A stretch of 64,000 bases of DNA from Arthrobacter sp. FW306-07-I. Its GTDB lineage: Bacteria; Actinomycetota; Actinomycetes; Actinomycetales; Micrococcaceae. Shown here one piece after another: positions 55,442 to 64,000 of the stretch. The notes under the pieces were generated by a model that worked only from the letters and a program-made list of their open reading frames with translations, did not search any database and was not told where the DNA came from. Position 1 is the first letter of the stretch, and every line of letters starts with the position of its first letter. Where the stretch lies: positions 1,550,001 through 1,614,000 of the forward strand of contig NZ_CP084550.1 of the NCBI RefSeq assembly GCF_021800405.1, read 5' to 3'. Both the position numbers and the translations under genes were made by a program.

Positions 55442-56053
55442 GTGAGCAACGCAGAAGCTACGGCTTCACCAGACCACACCGGCACGGGAAGCGGAACCGC
55501 GCCGGCCCACAACCCCGAAGCTGCGCGGCTCCGGGCTCTCCTGGAACCCGCCGTTCACGCAAACCGCCTGTACCTGGAGGACGTAGCCATCATCCCGGGC
55601 TCCCACCGTGTGGTCCATGTCGTGGTGGACCTGCCGCAGGAGGAGACGGGCGGGGTCAGCCTGGACGTCATCGCGGACATCTCCAAGGTCCTCTCGGATG
55701 TGCTGGATAACGACCCCAACGACGACGGCCGGCCCTATGACCTCGAGGTGTCCTCGCCCGGCGTAGGTCGCCCCCTGACCGAACCGCGGCACTGGCACCG
55801 CGCGCGGGGCCGGATGGTCAAGGTCAACGTCACCCAGGGCGAGAACGTGACCGGCCGCATCAAGTCCGTGGACGACGGGGGAGTCACCCTCGTTCCGGAG
55901 ATCGCCGTCAAGAAGGGCATGAAGCCCCGACAGGGTGAACCCGTAAAGCTTCCTTTCGACAGGATCCGCAACGGAAAAGTCGAGATCGAATTCAGCCACC
56001 TCCCGGAGGACGGTCTGGAACCTGAACACAATGGACCTTCTGAGGAGGCCTGA
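55442..56053 (+). CDS. rimP: Ribosome maturation factor RimP
   Basis: 203 residues; 30S assembly. N-terminal alpha/beta part with [20 protein letters not shown] and [11 protein letters not shown], then [20 protein letters not shown], and a C-terminal SH3-like domain. Extended Ser/Ala-rich N-terminus. GTG with AGGGAGG upstream. TAAAAT (55388) and TACGCT (55397) are promoter candidates. TGATG overlap with nusA. Confidence 0.96.
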   Translation: MSNAEATASPDHTGTGSGTAPAHNPEAARLRALLEPAVHANRLYLEDVAIIPGSHRVVHVVVDLPQEETGGVSLDVIADISKVLSDVLDNDPNDDGRPYDLEVSSPGVGRPLTEPRHWHRARGRMVKVNVTQGENVTGRIKSVDDGGVTLVPEIAVKKGMKPRQGEPVKLPFDRIRNGKVEIEFSHLPEDGLEPEHNGPSEEA

Positions 56054-57033
56054 TGGATATTGACATGAGCGCACTGAGACTTTTGGAGCGTGAGCGTGAA
56101 ATCCCGCTGGACCTCCTGATCCCCACCATCGAGCAGGCGCTCCTGGTGGCCTACCATAAGTCGCCCGGCGCCTTCGAAAAAGCACGCGCCGAACTGGACC
56201 GCAAGAGCGGGCACGTGACCATTTGGGCCGTGGAGATTGACGACGACGGCGCCCCCATCGGCGAATTCGAGCACACCCCAGAAGGGTTCGGCCGCATCGC
56301 AGCCAGCACGGCCCGCCAGATCATCCTGCAGCGGCTTCGCGACGTTGAGGACGACAACGTCCTGGGCGAGTTCAAGGGCCGCGAAGGCGAGTTGGTGTCC
56401 GGCACCATCCAGCAGGGCAACAACCCGCACATGGTCCAGGTCAACCTCGGGTCCCTCGAGGCGCTGCTTCCCCCGCCCGAGCAGGTCCCCGGCGAGAAGT
56501 ACATCCACGGTAACCGCCTGCGCGCCCTGGTCATTGACGTGCACCGCGGTACCAAGGGCCCCTCCGTGACGCTGTCCCGGTCGCACCCGGGCCTGGTTCG
56601 GAAGCTCTTCGAACTCGAAGTCCCCGAGATCGCCGACCACTCCGTGGAGATTGTCGCGCTGGCCCGCGAAGCCGGCCACCGCACCAAGATCGCCGTCAAG
56701 GCGAACACCCCCGGGATCAACGCGAAGGGTGCCTGCATCGGTGAGATGGGTTCCCGCGTCCGTGCCGTCATGAACGAGCTGAACGACGAAAAGATCGACA
56801 TTGTCGACTACAGCGAGAACCCGGCTACCTTCATTGCCAGCGCGCTGTCGCCGTCGCGGGTGAATTCGGTCACCATCACCGACGAGGCCACCCGCTCCGC
56901 GCGCGTGGTGGTTCCGGACTACCAGCTGTCCCTGGCCATCGGCAAGGAAGGCCAGAATGCCCGCCTTGCGGCAAAGCTGACCGGGTGGCGCATCGACATC
57001 GTCTCCGACGCCGCGGTGGCCCGCGACAAATAA
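56053..57033 (+). CDS. nusA: Transcription termination/antitermination factor NusA
   Basis: 326 residues. N-terminal RNAP-binding domain ([20 protein letters not shown]), S1 domain (about 115-180) and two KH domains ([40 protein letters not shown]). It lacks the acidic C-terminal repeats of enterobacterial NusA, as usual in actinobacteria. Coupled to rimP. Confidence 0.98.
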   Translation: MDIDMSALRLLEREREIPLDLLIPTIEQALLVAYHKSPGAFEKARAELDRKSGHVTIWAVEIDDDGAPIGEFEHTPEGFGRIAASTARQIILQRLRDVEDDNVLGEFKGREGELVSGTIQQGNNPHMVQVNLGSLEALLPPPEQVPGEKYIHGNRLRALVIDVHRGTKGPSVTLSRSHPGLVRKLFELEVPEIADHSVEIVALAREAGHRTKIAVKANTPGINAKGACIGEMGSRVRAVMNELNDEKIDIVDYSENPATFIASALSPSRVNSVTITDEATRSARVVVPDYQLSLAIGKEGQNARLAAKLTGWRIDIVSDAAVARDK

Positions 57034-57102
57034 CTGCCGGGACGCGGGTGGTTGGCGCGCCGCGGCAGCCACCCCGTTTCGGGCAGAACGGCCCCGAGGG
57101 GC

Positions 57103-57108
57103 TAGAAT
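57103..57108 (+). promoter_or_regulatory. Candidate -10 (TAGAAT) upstream of ylxR-infB
   Basis: TAGAAT lies 106 nt before the ylxR ATG, after a GGGTGG/CCACCC hairpin that follows nusA. It may give infB an internal promoter. Confidence 0.4.
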
Positions 57109-57213
57109 GGATAAGACCGCGCCTAACAGCCGGTAGCCGTGTGCCTTGGGCGTGCTCGTTTCCGCAACTGCGGGGCAGTAAAACCTGCGGCCAGCAGAAA
57201 GAACGTCAGGACG

Positions 57214-57561
57214 ATGACCGTGGCAGAAATGCTTTCCACAGGGAATCAGCCCGAGCGTACCTGCATCGGATGCCGGAAGAAGGGCCCGCGGTCGCAGTTG
57301 CTCCGGCTCGTCGCCGAAGGCAGCGGGTCAACCGCTGTCCTGGTGGATGAACGACGCCGGATGGCTGGCCGGGGTGCATGGCTGCACCCCAGCACATCGT
57401 GCCTGGCCCTGGCGGTCAAGCGGCGAGCATTCGGGCGTGCCCTTCCGGGCGCAACTGAAACAACCGCCGTCGAACGCTGGTTCACGCCAGGTCCGAACGT
57501 TGACGCCGCCCCGGTGGCTGCAACACCAACCGTCCAACCTGAAAGCGGGTCAGAAATCTGA
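57214..57561 (+). CDS. ylxR: YlxR family RNA-binding protein
   Basis: 115 residues. ERTCIGCRKKGPRSQLLRLV and AGRGAWLHPSTSCLALAVKR are the YlxR motifs; the fold is a small RNA/nucleoid-binding protein encoded between nusA and infB. ATG 57214 with CAGGA upstream is the likely start; ATG 57229 is an alternative. The C-terminus is variable. Confidence 0.92.
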   Translation: MTVAEMLSTGNQPERTCIGCRKKGPRSQLLRLVAEGSGSTAVLVDERRRMAGRGAWLHPSTSCLALAVKRRAFGRALPGATETTAVERWFTPGPNVDAAPVAATPTVQPESGSEI

Positions 57562-57713
57562 TGGAAACCCGATGAGTTCCCAGCGATGAGTGCGTAACGA
57601 TGACAACTTTGTTGCGCTCTGCAATGGGCCCCTTCGCATCAACAGCGGCTGGGGTCCGCAGTAAGAAGTAGACGGTTCGTGCCTGGCTCGGTGCGGACCG
57701 AGACAGGAGAAAT

Positions 57714-60626
57714 GTGGCCAAGGTCCGCGTACATGAGCTCGCCAAAGAGCTCGGTATAACTTCCAAAGATGCAGTGACAAAACTGCAGGAACTGGGCGAA
57801 TTCGTTCGCTCTGCCTCTTCAACCATTGAGGCCCCCGTTGTGCGCAAACTGCGCAACGCCTTCCCCGACGCCGCGGCAAAGTCCTCGGCCCCGGCCGCAG
57901 CGCCAGCCGCTGCGCCCAAGGCACCTGCTCCCGCGGCAGGAACACGCCCTTCAGCACCGGCTCCCGGTCCGGCTGCGCCCAAGGCTCCGGCCCCCAAGGC
58001 CCAGGCACCGGCTCCGGCCGCTCCCGCTGCTCCTGCACAGGCAGCAGCCCCGGCAGCCCCCGCCACGCCTGCCGCCCCCGCGGCTCCGTCTTCCGGTGCC
58101 CCAGCCGCTGGTGCCCCGTCCACCGGCGCCAAGCCCGGTGCCCGCCCGGCACCCAAGGCTGAAGCTCCGGCTCCCTCCGCCCGTCCGGGTGGTTCAGGGC
58201 CCCGCCCCGGCGGTCCCCGTCCGGGCAACAACCCGTTCGCCACCTCGCAGGGCATGCCCCGCGGCCGCGGTGGAGACGGTGACCGTGCACCCCGTCCCGG
58301 CAACAACCCGTTTGCCACCTCGCAGGGCATGCCCCGTCCGGGTGGCAGCCGCACCGACGGCGACCGCCCCGGTGGTCCCCGCCCCGCAGCAGGCGCCGGC
58401 GGACCGCGCCCCGGTGGGCCGCGTCCCGCAGCCGGTGCCGGTGGTCCCCGCCCCGCAGCAGGCGCCGGTGGTCCCCGTCCAGGCGCCCCGCGCCCCGGTG
58501 GTCCCCGTCCTACTCCGGGCATGATGCCTAACCGCACTGAGCGTCCCGCACCCGCAGGTGCAGGACGTCCCGGTGGCGGCGGACGCGGTCCAGGACGCCC
58601 CGGTGGCGCTCCCGGTACCGGTGGTCCCGGTGGCGGCGGCGGTGCACCCGCCGGCGGTGGCTTTGGCAAGGGCGGCCGCGGCCGCGGCGGCACCCAGGGT
58701 GCCTTCGGCAAGGGCGGCGCTGGCCGTGGCAAGCAGCGCAAGTCCAAGCGCGCAAAGCGCCAGGAACTTGAGCAGATGAGTGCCCCGTCGCTGGGTGGCG
58801 TGAGCGTACCCCGCGGCGACGGCAACACCGTCATCCGGCTTCGCCGTGGTTCGTCCATTACGGACTTCGCCGACAAGATCGAGGCAAACCCCGCCGCGCT
58901 GGTCACCGTGCTGTTCCACCTTGGTGAGATGGCCACCGCCACCCAGTCGCTGGACGAGGACACCTTCGCCCTGCTCGGCGAGGAACTGGGCTACAAGCTC
59001 CAGGTCGTCTCCCCGGAGGACGAGGAGCGCGAGCTGCTCTCCAGCTTCGACATCGACTTTGACGCCGAACTCGAAGCCGAAGGCGATGAGGAACTCGAGG
59101 CACGTCCGCCGGTAGTCACCGTCATGGGCCACGTTGACCACGGTAAAACCCGCCTGCTCGATGCCATCCGCAAGTCCGACGTCATGGCGGGCGAGCACGG
59201 CGGCATTACCCAGCACATCGGTGCCTACCAGGTCACGCACAACCACGAAGGCGACGATCGCAAGATCACCTTCATCGACACCCCGGGCCACGAGGCGTTC
59301 ACCGCCATGCGTGCCCGTGGTGCCAAGGTCACCGACATCGCCATCCTGGTGGTCGCAGCGGACGACGGCGTGATGCCGCAGACCGTTGAAGCCCTCAACC
59401 ACGCCCAGGCGGCCAACGTGCCGATCGTCGTGGCCGTGAACAAGATCGACAAGGAAGGCGCCAACCCGGAGAAGGTCCGCGGCCAGCTGACCGAGTACGG
59501 CCTGGTTCCCGAGGAATACGGTGGCGACACCATGTTCGTGGAGGTCTCTGCCCGCCAGAACCTGCACATTGACGAGCTGCTCGAGGCTGTCCTGCTCACC
59601 GCAGACGCAGCCCTGGACATGCGCGCCAACCCGAACAAGGACGCCCGCGGCATCGCGATCGAAGCCAACCTGGACAAGGGCCGCGGTGCGGTTGCCACCG
59701 TCCTGGTGCAGTCCGGTACCCTGCGCGTCGGCGACACCATCGTGGCAGGCACGGCCCACGGCCGCGTCCGTGCGATGTTCGACGACGACGGCAGCGCCCT
59801 GACCGAGGCCGGTCCGTCCCGCCCCGTCCAGGTGCTGGGTCTGTCCAACGTGCCGCGCGCCGGTGACACCTTCTTCGTGACCGCTGACGAGCGCACCGCC
59901 CGCCAGATCGCCGAGAAGCGTGAAGCAGCCGACCGCAACGCAGCCCTGGCCAAGCGCCGCAAGCGCATCAGCCTGGAGGACTTCGACCAGGCCGTCGCCG
60001 AAGGCAAGATCGACACCCTCAACCTCATCCTCAAGGGTGACGTGTCCGGTGCCGTCGAAGCCCTCGAAGACGCGCTGCTCAAGATCGACGTCGGCGAAGG
60101 CGTGCAGCTGCGCGTCATCCACCGCGGCGTCGGTGCGATCACGCAGAACGACGTCAACCTGGCAACGGTCGACTCCGCCGTCATCATCGGCTTCAACGTC
60201 AAGCCCGCCGAGCGGGTTGCCGAACTGGCAGACCGCGAAGGCGTGGACATGCGCTTCTACTCCGTCATCTACGCAGCAATCGATGACATCGAAGCAGCGC
60301 TCAAGGGCATGCTCAAGCCGGAATACGAAGAAGTCCAGCTCGGCACCGCCGAGGTCCGCGAAGTGTTCCGTTCCTCCAAGTTCGGCAACATTGCAGGCTC
60401 GATCGTGCGCTCGGGTGTTATCCGACGCAACGCCAAGGCCCGCGTCAGCCGCGATGGCAAGATCATCGGCGACAACCTCACCGTTGAGACGCTCAAGCGC
60501 TTCAAGGACGACGTCACCGAGGTCCGCACAGACTTCGAGTGTGGTATCGGTCTTGGCTCGTACAACGACATCACCGAAGGTGACATCATCGAAACCTTCG
60601 AGATGCGCGAGAAGCCGCGCGTCTAG
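57714..60626 (+). CDS. infB: Translation initiation factor IF-2
   Basis: 970 residues, GTPase that places initiator tRNA. IF2_N domain (1-55, [20 protein letters not shown]), then a long Ala/Pro/Gly/Arg-rich region (about 60-340) with repeated [12 protein letters not shown] and [12 protein letters not shown] units, a second IF2_N, and the GTPase core: [20 protein letters not shown], followed by domains II-IV. GTG start with CAGGAGA upstream. The low-complexity region is longer than in E. coli but usual for actinobacteria. Confidence 0.99.
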   Translation: MAKVRVHELAKELGITSKDAVTKLQELGEFVRSASSTIEAPVVRKLRNAFPDAAAKSSAPAAAPAAAPKAPAPAAGTRPSAPAPGPAAPKAPAPKAQAPAPAAPAAPAQAAAPAAPATPAAPAAPSSGAPAAGAPSTGAKPGARPAPKAEAPAPSARPGGSGPRPGGPRPGNNPFATSQGMPRGRGGDGDRAPRPGNNPFATSQGMPRPGGSRTDGDRPGGPRPAAGAGGPRPGGPRPAAGAGGPRPAAGAGGPRPGAPRPGGPRPTPGMMPNRTERPAPAGAGRPGGGGRGPGRPGGAPGTGGPGGGGGAPAGGGFGKGGRGRGGTQGAFGKGGAGRGKQRKSKRAKRQELEQMSAPSLGGVSVPRGDGNTVIRLRRGSSITDFADKIEANPAALVTVLFHLGEMATATQSLDEDTFALLGEELGYKLQVVSPEDEERELLSSFDIDFDAELEAEGDEELEARPPVVTVMGHVDHGKTRLLDAIRKSDVMAGEHGGITQHIGAYQVTHNHEGDDRKITFIDTPGHEAFTAMRARGAKVTDIAILVVAADDGVMPQTVEALNHAQAANVPIVVAVNKIDKEGANPEKVRGQLTEYGLVPEEYGGDTMFVEVSARQNLHIDELLEAVLLTADAALDMRANPNKDARGIAIEANLDKGRGAVATVLVQSGTLRVGDTIVAGTAHGRVRAMFDDDGSALTEAGPSRPVQVLGLSNVPRAGDTFFVTADERTARQIAEKREAADRNAALAKRRKRISLEDFDQAVAEGKIDTLNLILKGDVSGAVEALEDALLKIDVGEGVQLRVIHRGVGAITQNDVNLATVDSAVIIGFNVKPAERVAELADREGVDMRFYSVIYAAIDDIEAALKGMLKPEYEEVQLGTAEVREVFRSSKFGNIAGSIVRSGVIRRNAKARVSRDGKIIGDNLTVETLKRFKDDVTEVRTDFECGIGLGSYNDITEGDIIETFEMREKPRV
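58186..58520 (+). repeat. Degenerate coding repeats in infB
   Basis: Two near-identical units encoding [14 protein letters not shown] and several copies of a unit encoding [13 protein letters not shown]. Strong GC strand asymmetry; typical of the disordered region of IF-2. Confidence 0.8.
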
Positions 60627-60661
60627 TCTGGCCGGCCTTCGGGCTGTCAGCAGTGCCAGGT

Positions 60662-60782
60662 GCGGGGCCGTTGGATTTTTCCGGCGGCCCCGCCCCTTCG
60701 CTGGATGGCCAACGTCTGACGACGTCGGGCACCCAGCTTCGGCAGGCCCGATGCCACTCCCAGGCCGCCGGAAAAACCCAAC
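60662..60782. repeat. Long inverted repeat between infB and rbfA
   Basis: 20-nt arms at 60670-60689 and 60763-60782 match at 19 positions, with a 73-nt interior. An alternative 9-bp hairpin GCGGGGCCG/CGGCCCCGC (60662-60670 with 60685-60693) uses part of the left arm. May be a terminator/attenuator or a small non-autonomous repeat element. Confidence 0.7.
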
Positions 60783-60916
60783 GCAGGTCCGTCGTACACT
60801 CGCCATAGTGCGGGCGTCCCGGCCCCAGGTGCGTGGCAGATAACTGAAACGTCCGTTGGCTGCCCTGTTGTTGCCGTCGTACGTCCCTAATTTTTTTCTT
60901 CTTATAGGAGTTGTTC

Positions 60917-61426
60917 ATGGCTGATCCGGCACGTGCTGCCAAGTTGGCGCAGCGGATTAAGGTTGTTGTTGCTGAGGCCCTGGGCCGGAGGATCAAGGAT
61001 CCGCGGGTTGAGGGCGTTACTGTTACTGATGCCCGCGTGACCAACGACCTGCAGCACGCCACTGTTTACTACACCGTCCTCGGCGACCAGGCTGTCCAGG
61101 CCGATGCTGCCAAGGGGCTTGAGAAGGCCAAAGGTGTGCTTCGGCAGGAGGTGGGCCGGAACATCACCGTCCGCCTGACCCCCACCCTCGAATTCGTCGC
61201 CGACCAGATCCCGGTCAATGCTTCCAACCTGGAGGAGCTGCTGCGGGAGGCCCGAAAGCGGGATGCCGAGGTGGCAGCCCTTGCCGCCAACGCCCGGCAC
61301 GCAGGCGACGCGGACCCGTACAAGTCCGACGCGTCCGGCGACGTGGACATCGATGAGGACGACTTCGACGAAGAGGACCTGGACCTCAGCGACGATGAAG
61401 ACCTCAACGAGGACGGCAACAAGTAA
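60917..61426 (+). CDS. rbfA: Ribosome-binding factor A
   Basis: 169 residues; 30S maturation and cold adaptation. KH-like core: RAAKLAQRIKVVVAEALGRR, KDPRVEGVTVTDARVTNDLQ, HATVYYTVLG and LEFVADQIP. The last 40 residues form a very acidic tail (DIDEDDFDEEDLDLSDDEDL). ATG 60917 is preferred: AGGAG lies 6 nt upstream, better than TTG 60911. No truB follows. Confidence 0.97.
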   Translation: MADPARAAKLAQRIKVVVAEALGRRIKDPRVEGVTVTDARVTNDLQHATVYYTVLGDQAVQADAAKGLEKAKGVLRQEVGRNITVRLTPTLEFVADQIPVNASNLEELLREARKRDAEVAALAANARHAGDADPYKSDASGDVDIDEDDFDEEDLDLSDDEDLNEDGNK

Positions 61427-61434
61427 GACGCACA

Positions 61435-61474
61435 CCAGGGCCCGGGAGCTTATCCCGGGCCCTGGCTGCTTTTA
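61435..61474. terminator. Terminator after rbfA
   Basis: Perfect 13-bp stem CCAGGGCCCGGGA/TCCCGGGCCCTGG with a 5-nt loop and TTTT nearby; stops rbfA and perhaps also the convergent gene. Confidence 0.9.
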
Positions 61475-61514
61475 ACCCACCCCGTCCTTTAAGCCGGGGC
61501 GTTGTCACGGCCTG

Positions 61515-62642
61515 CTACCCGAGATCGGCCTTGATGACCTTTCCGGCGGGCGGCTGCATCGGGTCGCCCAGCGCGTCGACCGTGGCGTAGAGGTTGTTCC
61601 CCCTGATGTCGACGTCAGCCGGCATGTTCACCTTCAGGAACGTCGAACGGTCGCCGTCGCAGGTAAACTTCAGGATCTCGCCACCGAACAGCGACGCAAC
61701 ATACACGTCACCGTTGCCGGCCACAGCCACACCCGTGGGGCTGAGGATATGGTCGGCCCAGAGGTCCACGTCCCCGTTCCACGGATTCACCTTGAAAATG
61801 GCACCACGGGCGCCCAGTTCCGGTCCTTCCGGTCCGCCGGGCAGCGACGTCACATAGAGCATGCCGTCCGGTCCCATCGCGACGTCCGTCGGGACGGGTT
61901 CGAAGGCATACTTATGGCCGGCCACGCAGTCGGGCACCTTGAAGGTCCCGCCCTGCATGTCGGTGGGAATGACCAATCCCTTGGGAATGACCGCCGGCCG
62001 TGGAGGCAGGACAGCGAGGGTGTCGATGTCACCGTCTTTCAGGTTGACCTTGAGGACAGCGTTCATCCCGGCATCGGCGACATACGCGGTGTCGTCCTTC
62101 ACTGCCAGGGCATACGGATGCGAGTCCACCAGGCCTTTGTACTTTGCAGGCGCGAAGGCCGGCCACCCTGCAAGGCACGCTGCGCTCACGTCATTGCCGA
62201 ATCCGTAGCGCTGGTCGCCGTCCGGGTTGTGGCGCCGCTCGTAATCGGCAAAGTTTGCGATGGTGTCCACGCCGCCCTTGGCGTCGATCGACTTCAGGAA
62301 TCCGTGCAGTCCGGCCGGGTCACCCTGACCGGCGCCGACGCTTTCCAGGTAGTACGTTGTGCTGCCGCGGGTATCGGAACCGGCTACTTCCCAGCCCTCC
62401 GGCGTGCCGGTCGCCAGGTCCCCGGTTGATCCGTCCCGGTTGATGCGCGTTAGTTTCCCGGCAAAATCCTGGGACACCAGGACCGCCTTGCCGTTTCCTG
62501 CAGCGACGTGCAGCGGCGAGACCAGGCCGCCTGCAAGTACCTGGTAATCCGGCGCTTTGGTGGAAGCTGCGGCCGGGCCTCCGGACGCTATGGCAGCGGC
62601 CGAGGCGGTGATACAGGCTAAGACTGCGAGTCTTCTCTTCAT
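61515..62642 (-). CDS. Secreted ScyD/ScyE-family beta-propeller protein
   Basis: 375 residues with a signal peptide (1-27, RRLAVLACITASAAAIASGG). NHL-like six-blade propeller pattern: LHVAAGNGKAVLVSQDFAGK, RYGFGNDVSAACL, ALAVKDDTAYVADAGMNAVL, DVAMGPDGMLYVTSLPGGPE, GVAVAGNGDVYVASLFGGEI. Named after cyanobacterial scytonemin-cluster proteins; in actinobacteria the role is unknown. ATG 62642 with GGAG upstream. Convergent with rbfA. Confidence 0.87.
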   Translation of the reverse strand: MKRRLAVLACITASAAAIASGGPAAASTKAPDYQVLAGGLVSPLHVAAGNGKAVLVSQDFAGKLTRINRDGSTGDLATGTPEGWEVAGSDTRGSTTYYLESVGAGQGDPAGLHGFLKSIDAKGGVDTIANFADYERRHNPDGDQRYGFGNDVSAACLAGWPAFAPAKYKGLVDSHPYALAVKDDTAYVADAGMNAVLKVNLKDGDIDTLAVLPPRPAVIPKGLVIPTDMQGGTFKVPDCVAGHKYAFEPVPTDVAMGPDGMLYVTSLPGGPEGPELGARGAIFKVNPWNGDVDLWADHILSPTGVAVAGNGDVYVASLFGGEILKFTCDGDRSTFLKVNMPADVDIRGNNLYATVDALGDPMQPPAGKVIKADLG

Positions 62643-62806
62643 TGGGTACTCCGGGGTGCGGGGCCCTTGCGGGCCGGATATGGAAGCCTCGGCAGAGGCA
62701 AAATATGTATCCCCCGGCGCAAGAGTAGGCCCGTACCGGCGGGTAGTGTTTGCGGGCGTCCCCCCTTCCTGGCCCCCTTTCCATCCCCCAACGGGTCACC
62801 GGTGGC

Positions 62807-62812
62807 TAGGAT
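62807..62812 (+). promoter_or_regulatory. -10 element (TAGGAT) of deaminase gene, leaderless
   Basis: TAGGAT, 6 nt, ATG at 62819; no ribosome site. Confidence 0.5.
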
Positions 62813-62818
62813 CGTGCT

Positions 62819-63358
62819 ATGACCGCCGCAGACCACGGAAACAGCTCCCCGGAACACGTCGAACGGGCCCAGCGCCTCGACCGGACCCGACACGTCGAAG
62901 GGGCCCCATACCTCGAACAGGCAGTGGATCTCGCCACGGCGAACGTGGGCCAGGGCGGCGGACCGTTCGGGGCCGTGGTGGTGACGCCCGACGGACGGGT
63001 CCACTCCGGCGTCAACAGGGTGACCCGGGACAACGACCCCACCGCCCATGCCGAGGTGGTTGCCATCCGGGCGGCAGCGGCAGCAACAGCGGACTTCGAC
63101 CTCACGGGATCGGTCCTCTACGCCAGCTGCGAGCCCTGCCCCATGTGCCTGGCGTCAGCTTTGTGGGCTCGAATCGGGCACGTCTATTTCGCCGCGGACC
63201 GCCATGGCGCCGCAGCCGCGGGCTTCGACGACGCCCTCTTCTACGACTATTTCAGCGGCGCCGCACCGGAACTGATGCCGGTCACCCGGGGTGACATCCC
63301 GACGTCGGACGCCCCCTTCCAGGCCTGGCGCGCCTTTGACAGCAGGAAGGAATACTGA
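62819..63358 (+). CDS. Nucleoside/guanine deaminase family protein
   Basis: 179 residues, cytidine-deaminase-like fold. Zinc and catalytic motifs THAE-type (TAHAEVVAIR) and CEPCPMCLASALWARI. FFYDYF-like region (ALFYDYF) near the end resembles guanine deaminase of the GuaD type, so guanine is a plausible substrate. A 30-residue N-terminal extension precedes the core; it would be removed only if a later start were used, but the -10 at 62807 supports this one. Confidence 0.9.
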   Translation: MTAADHGNSSPEHVERAQRLDRTRHVEGAPYLEQAVDLATANVGQGGGPFGAVVVTPDGRVHSGVNRVTRDNDPTAHAEVVAIRAAAAATADFDLTGSVLYASCEPCPMCLASALWARIGHVYFAADRHGAAAAGFDDALFYDYFSGAAPELMPVTRGDIPTSDAPFQAWRAFDSRKEY

Positions 63359-63360
63359 CC

Positions 63361-63798
63361 ATGGAACCCACGCTGCTTGCCTGCCCCTCCTGCGGAAAGA
63401 CCAACCGCGTGCCCGCCCAGGCGTCAGGCCACCCCCGTTGCGGCAACTGCAAGGCGGACCTGCCCTGGATCGTGGCGGCGGGTGACGGCGACTTCGCTGC
63501 CGTGGCGGAGCAATCCCCAGTACCGGTGCTGGTCGATTTTTGGGCGGCCTGGTGCGGACCCTGCCGGATGGTCAGCCCGGTCCTGGACAAGCTGGCGCGG
63601 GAACGGCCCGGCAAGATCAAGCTGGTGAAGGTGGATGTGGACAAATCGCCCGGGTTGTCGCGGCGGTTCGACGTCCAGGCCATTCCCACGCTGATGGTGC
63701 TCGTTGACGGGAAGGTCGCCGCCCGCCAGGCAGGCGCCGCACCCGCAGAAGTCCTTCGGTCTTGGCTGGACAGGGCCCTCGCCGGCGCCCGCAGCTGA
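63361..63798 (+). CDS. trxC: Thioredoxin 2-type protein with N-terminal zinc ribbon
   Basis: 145 residues. Zinc ribbon at 8-30 (CPSC...CGNC), then the thioredoxin domain with the active site WCGPC (Cys65, Cys68), the cis-Pro in QAIPTLMVL and an alpha4 end. Cytoplasmic disulfide reductase of the TrxC class, often tied to oxidative stress. Starts 2 nt after the deaminase stop, same operon. Confidence 0.94.
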   Translation: MEPTLLACPSCGKTNRVPAQASGHPRCGNCKADLPWIVAAGDGDFAAVAEQSPVPVLVDFWAAWCGPCRMVSPVLDKLARERPGKIKLVKVDVDKSPGLSRRFDVQAIPTLMVLVDGKVAARQAGAAPAEVLRSWLDRALAGARS

Positions 63799-63844
63799 CG
63801 CGCCTGCCCGCGCCCGCCCGCGCCGGAGGTGAGGCCTGCCGGAC

Positions 63845-64000
63845 CTAGGACCGGGCGTCCGGCAGCCGGGAAAGTCCCGCCAGCAGGTCCTCTTTCCGCC
63901 CGCACAGCGCGATCCGCACCCAGCCCTCGCCGATGGAGCCGAACGCCGTCCCCGGAGCCAACGCCACGCCGGAGTCAGCAAGGAAGCGCCGGACCCATCC
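63845..64000 (-). CDS. Class I/II aminotransferase, C-terminal end only
   Basis: 52 codons visible; the rest lies beyond the window. FLADSGVALAPGTAFG and GEGWVRIALCGRKEDLLAGL are the usual C-terminal segments of aspartate-aminotransferase-family PLP enzymes, including the Arg of VRIAL that binds the substrate carboxylate. Ends TAG at 63845, convergent with the thioredoxin gene. Confidence 0.85.
   Translation of the reverse strand, partial: GWVRRFLADSGVALAPGTAFGSIGEGWVRIALCGRKEDLLAGLSRLPDARS

Noticed and set aside
57900..58700. Repeats in infB as a CRISPR or mobile element
   Set aside because: Repeats are in frame and encode the disordered Pro/Gly/Ala-rich part of IF-2.

Overview
The window is chromosomal DNA of a high-GC actinobacterium, most likely an Arthrobacter/Pseudarthrobacter-type member of the Micrococcaceae. 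Supporting signs are the strong GC bias at third codon positions, many GTG starts, the orders rpsB-tsf-pyrH-frr-cdsA, dxr-rseP-ispG-GNAT-proS and rimP-nusA-ylxR-infB-rbfA, an M23-like secreted protein ahead of rpsB, and many genes with a -10 hexamer exactly 6 nt before the start codon (leaderless transcripts). I see no insertion sequence, prophage, CRISPR array or rRNA.

Layout. 1-2.9 kb: end of a NuoF-like iron-sulfur protein, a small ferredoxin, and DNA primase. 3.0-3.4 kb: two identical tRNA-Asn genes, each with its own terminator. 3.4-9.3 kb: small conserved genes, a Bcr/CflA-type drug exporter, and an envelope group (holin-like protein, CDP-alcohol phosphatidyltransferase, DMT transporter, GT4 glycosyltransferase). 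9.4-10.8 kb: a CAT-anticodon tRNA and an acyl-CoA dehydrogenase behind a perfect 16-bp palindrome. 10.8-16.9 kb: M23-like protein, rpsB, tsf, pyrH, frr, cdsA and a DivIVA-domain protein. 16.9-23.6 kb: a LytS/LytTR two-component system between two sodium/solute (acetate-type) symporters, each with a small partner membrane protein. 23.7-25.6 kb: small membrane or secreted proteins.

25.7-39.0 kb is a catabolic supercluster for branched-chain amino acids, chiefly leucine: an Lrp/AsnC regulator, branched-chain keto-acid dehydrogenase E1a/E1b/E2, a divergent TetR repressor, then acyl-CoA carboxylase beta and alpha, acyl-CoA dehydrogenase, CoA-transferase A and B, MaoC hydratase and a CitE-like lyase. 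The content matches the mycobacterial bkaR-controlled leucine cluster. Two GTTA-N8-TAAC operators lie at the TetR/carboxylase divergence, and a third precedes the acyl-CoA dehydrogenase at 9.6 kb, which suggests one regulon.

39.0-52.3 kb: a lipase-maturation-factor-like membrane protein, dxr, the site-2 protease, a SatD/SatE-like pair (palm-like domain fused to a helix-turn-helix, plus a membrane protein) behind a palindromic promoter, a YciI protein, ispG, GNAT, a lipoprotein, proS, a TauE/SafE permease and a PLP-dependent decarboxylase. 52.3-55.4 kb: three overlapping minus-strand genes (antibiotic-kinase-like, VIT1/CCC1 metal transporter, ferritin-like DUF4439 protein). 55.4-61.4 kb: rimP-nusA-ylxR-infB-rbfA, with a 113-bp inverted-repeat structure between infB and rbfA. 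61.5-64 kb: a ScyD/ScyE-type secreted protein, a nucleoside deaminase, a zinc-ribbon thioredoxin and the end of an aminotransferase.

No wholly novel defence or mobile system was found. The most promising items are the SatD-like regulator with its operator-overlapped leaderless promoter, the shared TetR operator set, the LytTR/CRP-type control region of the symporter genes, and the inverted-repeat structures at 48.0 and 60.7 kb.
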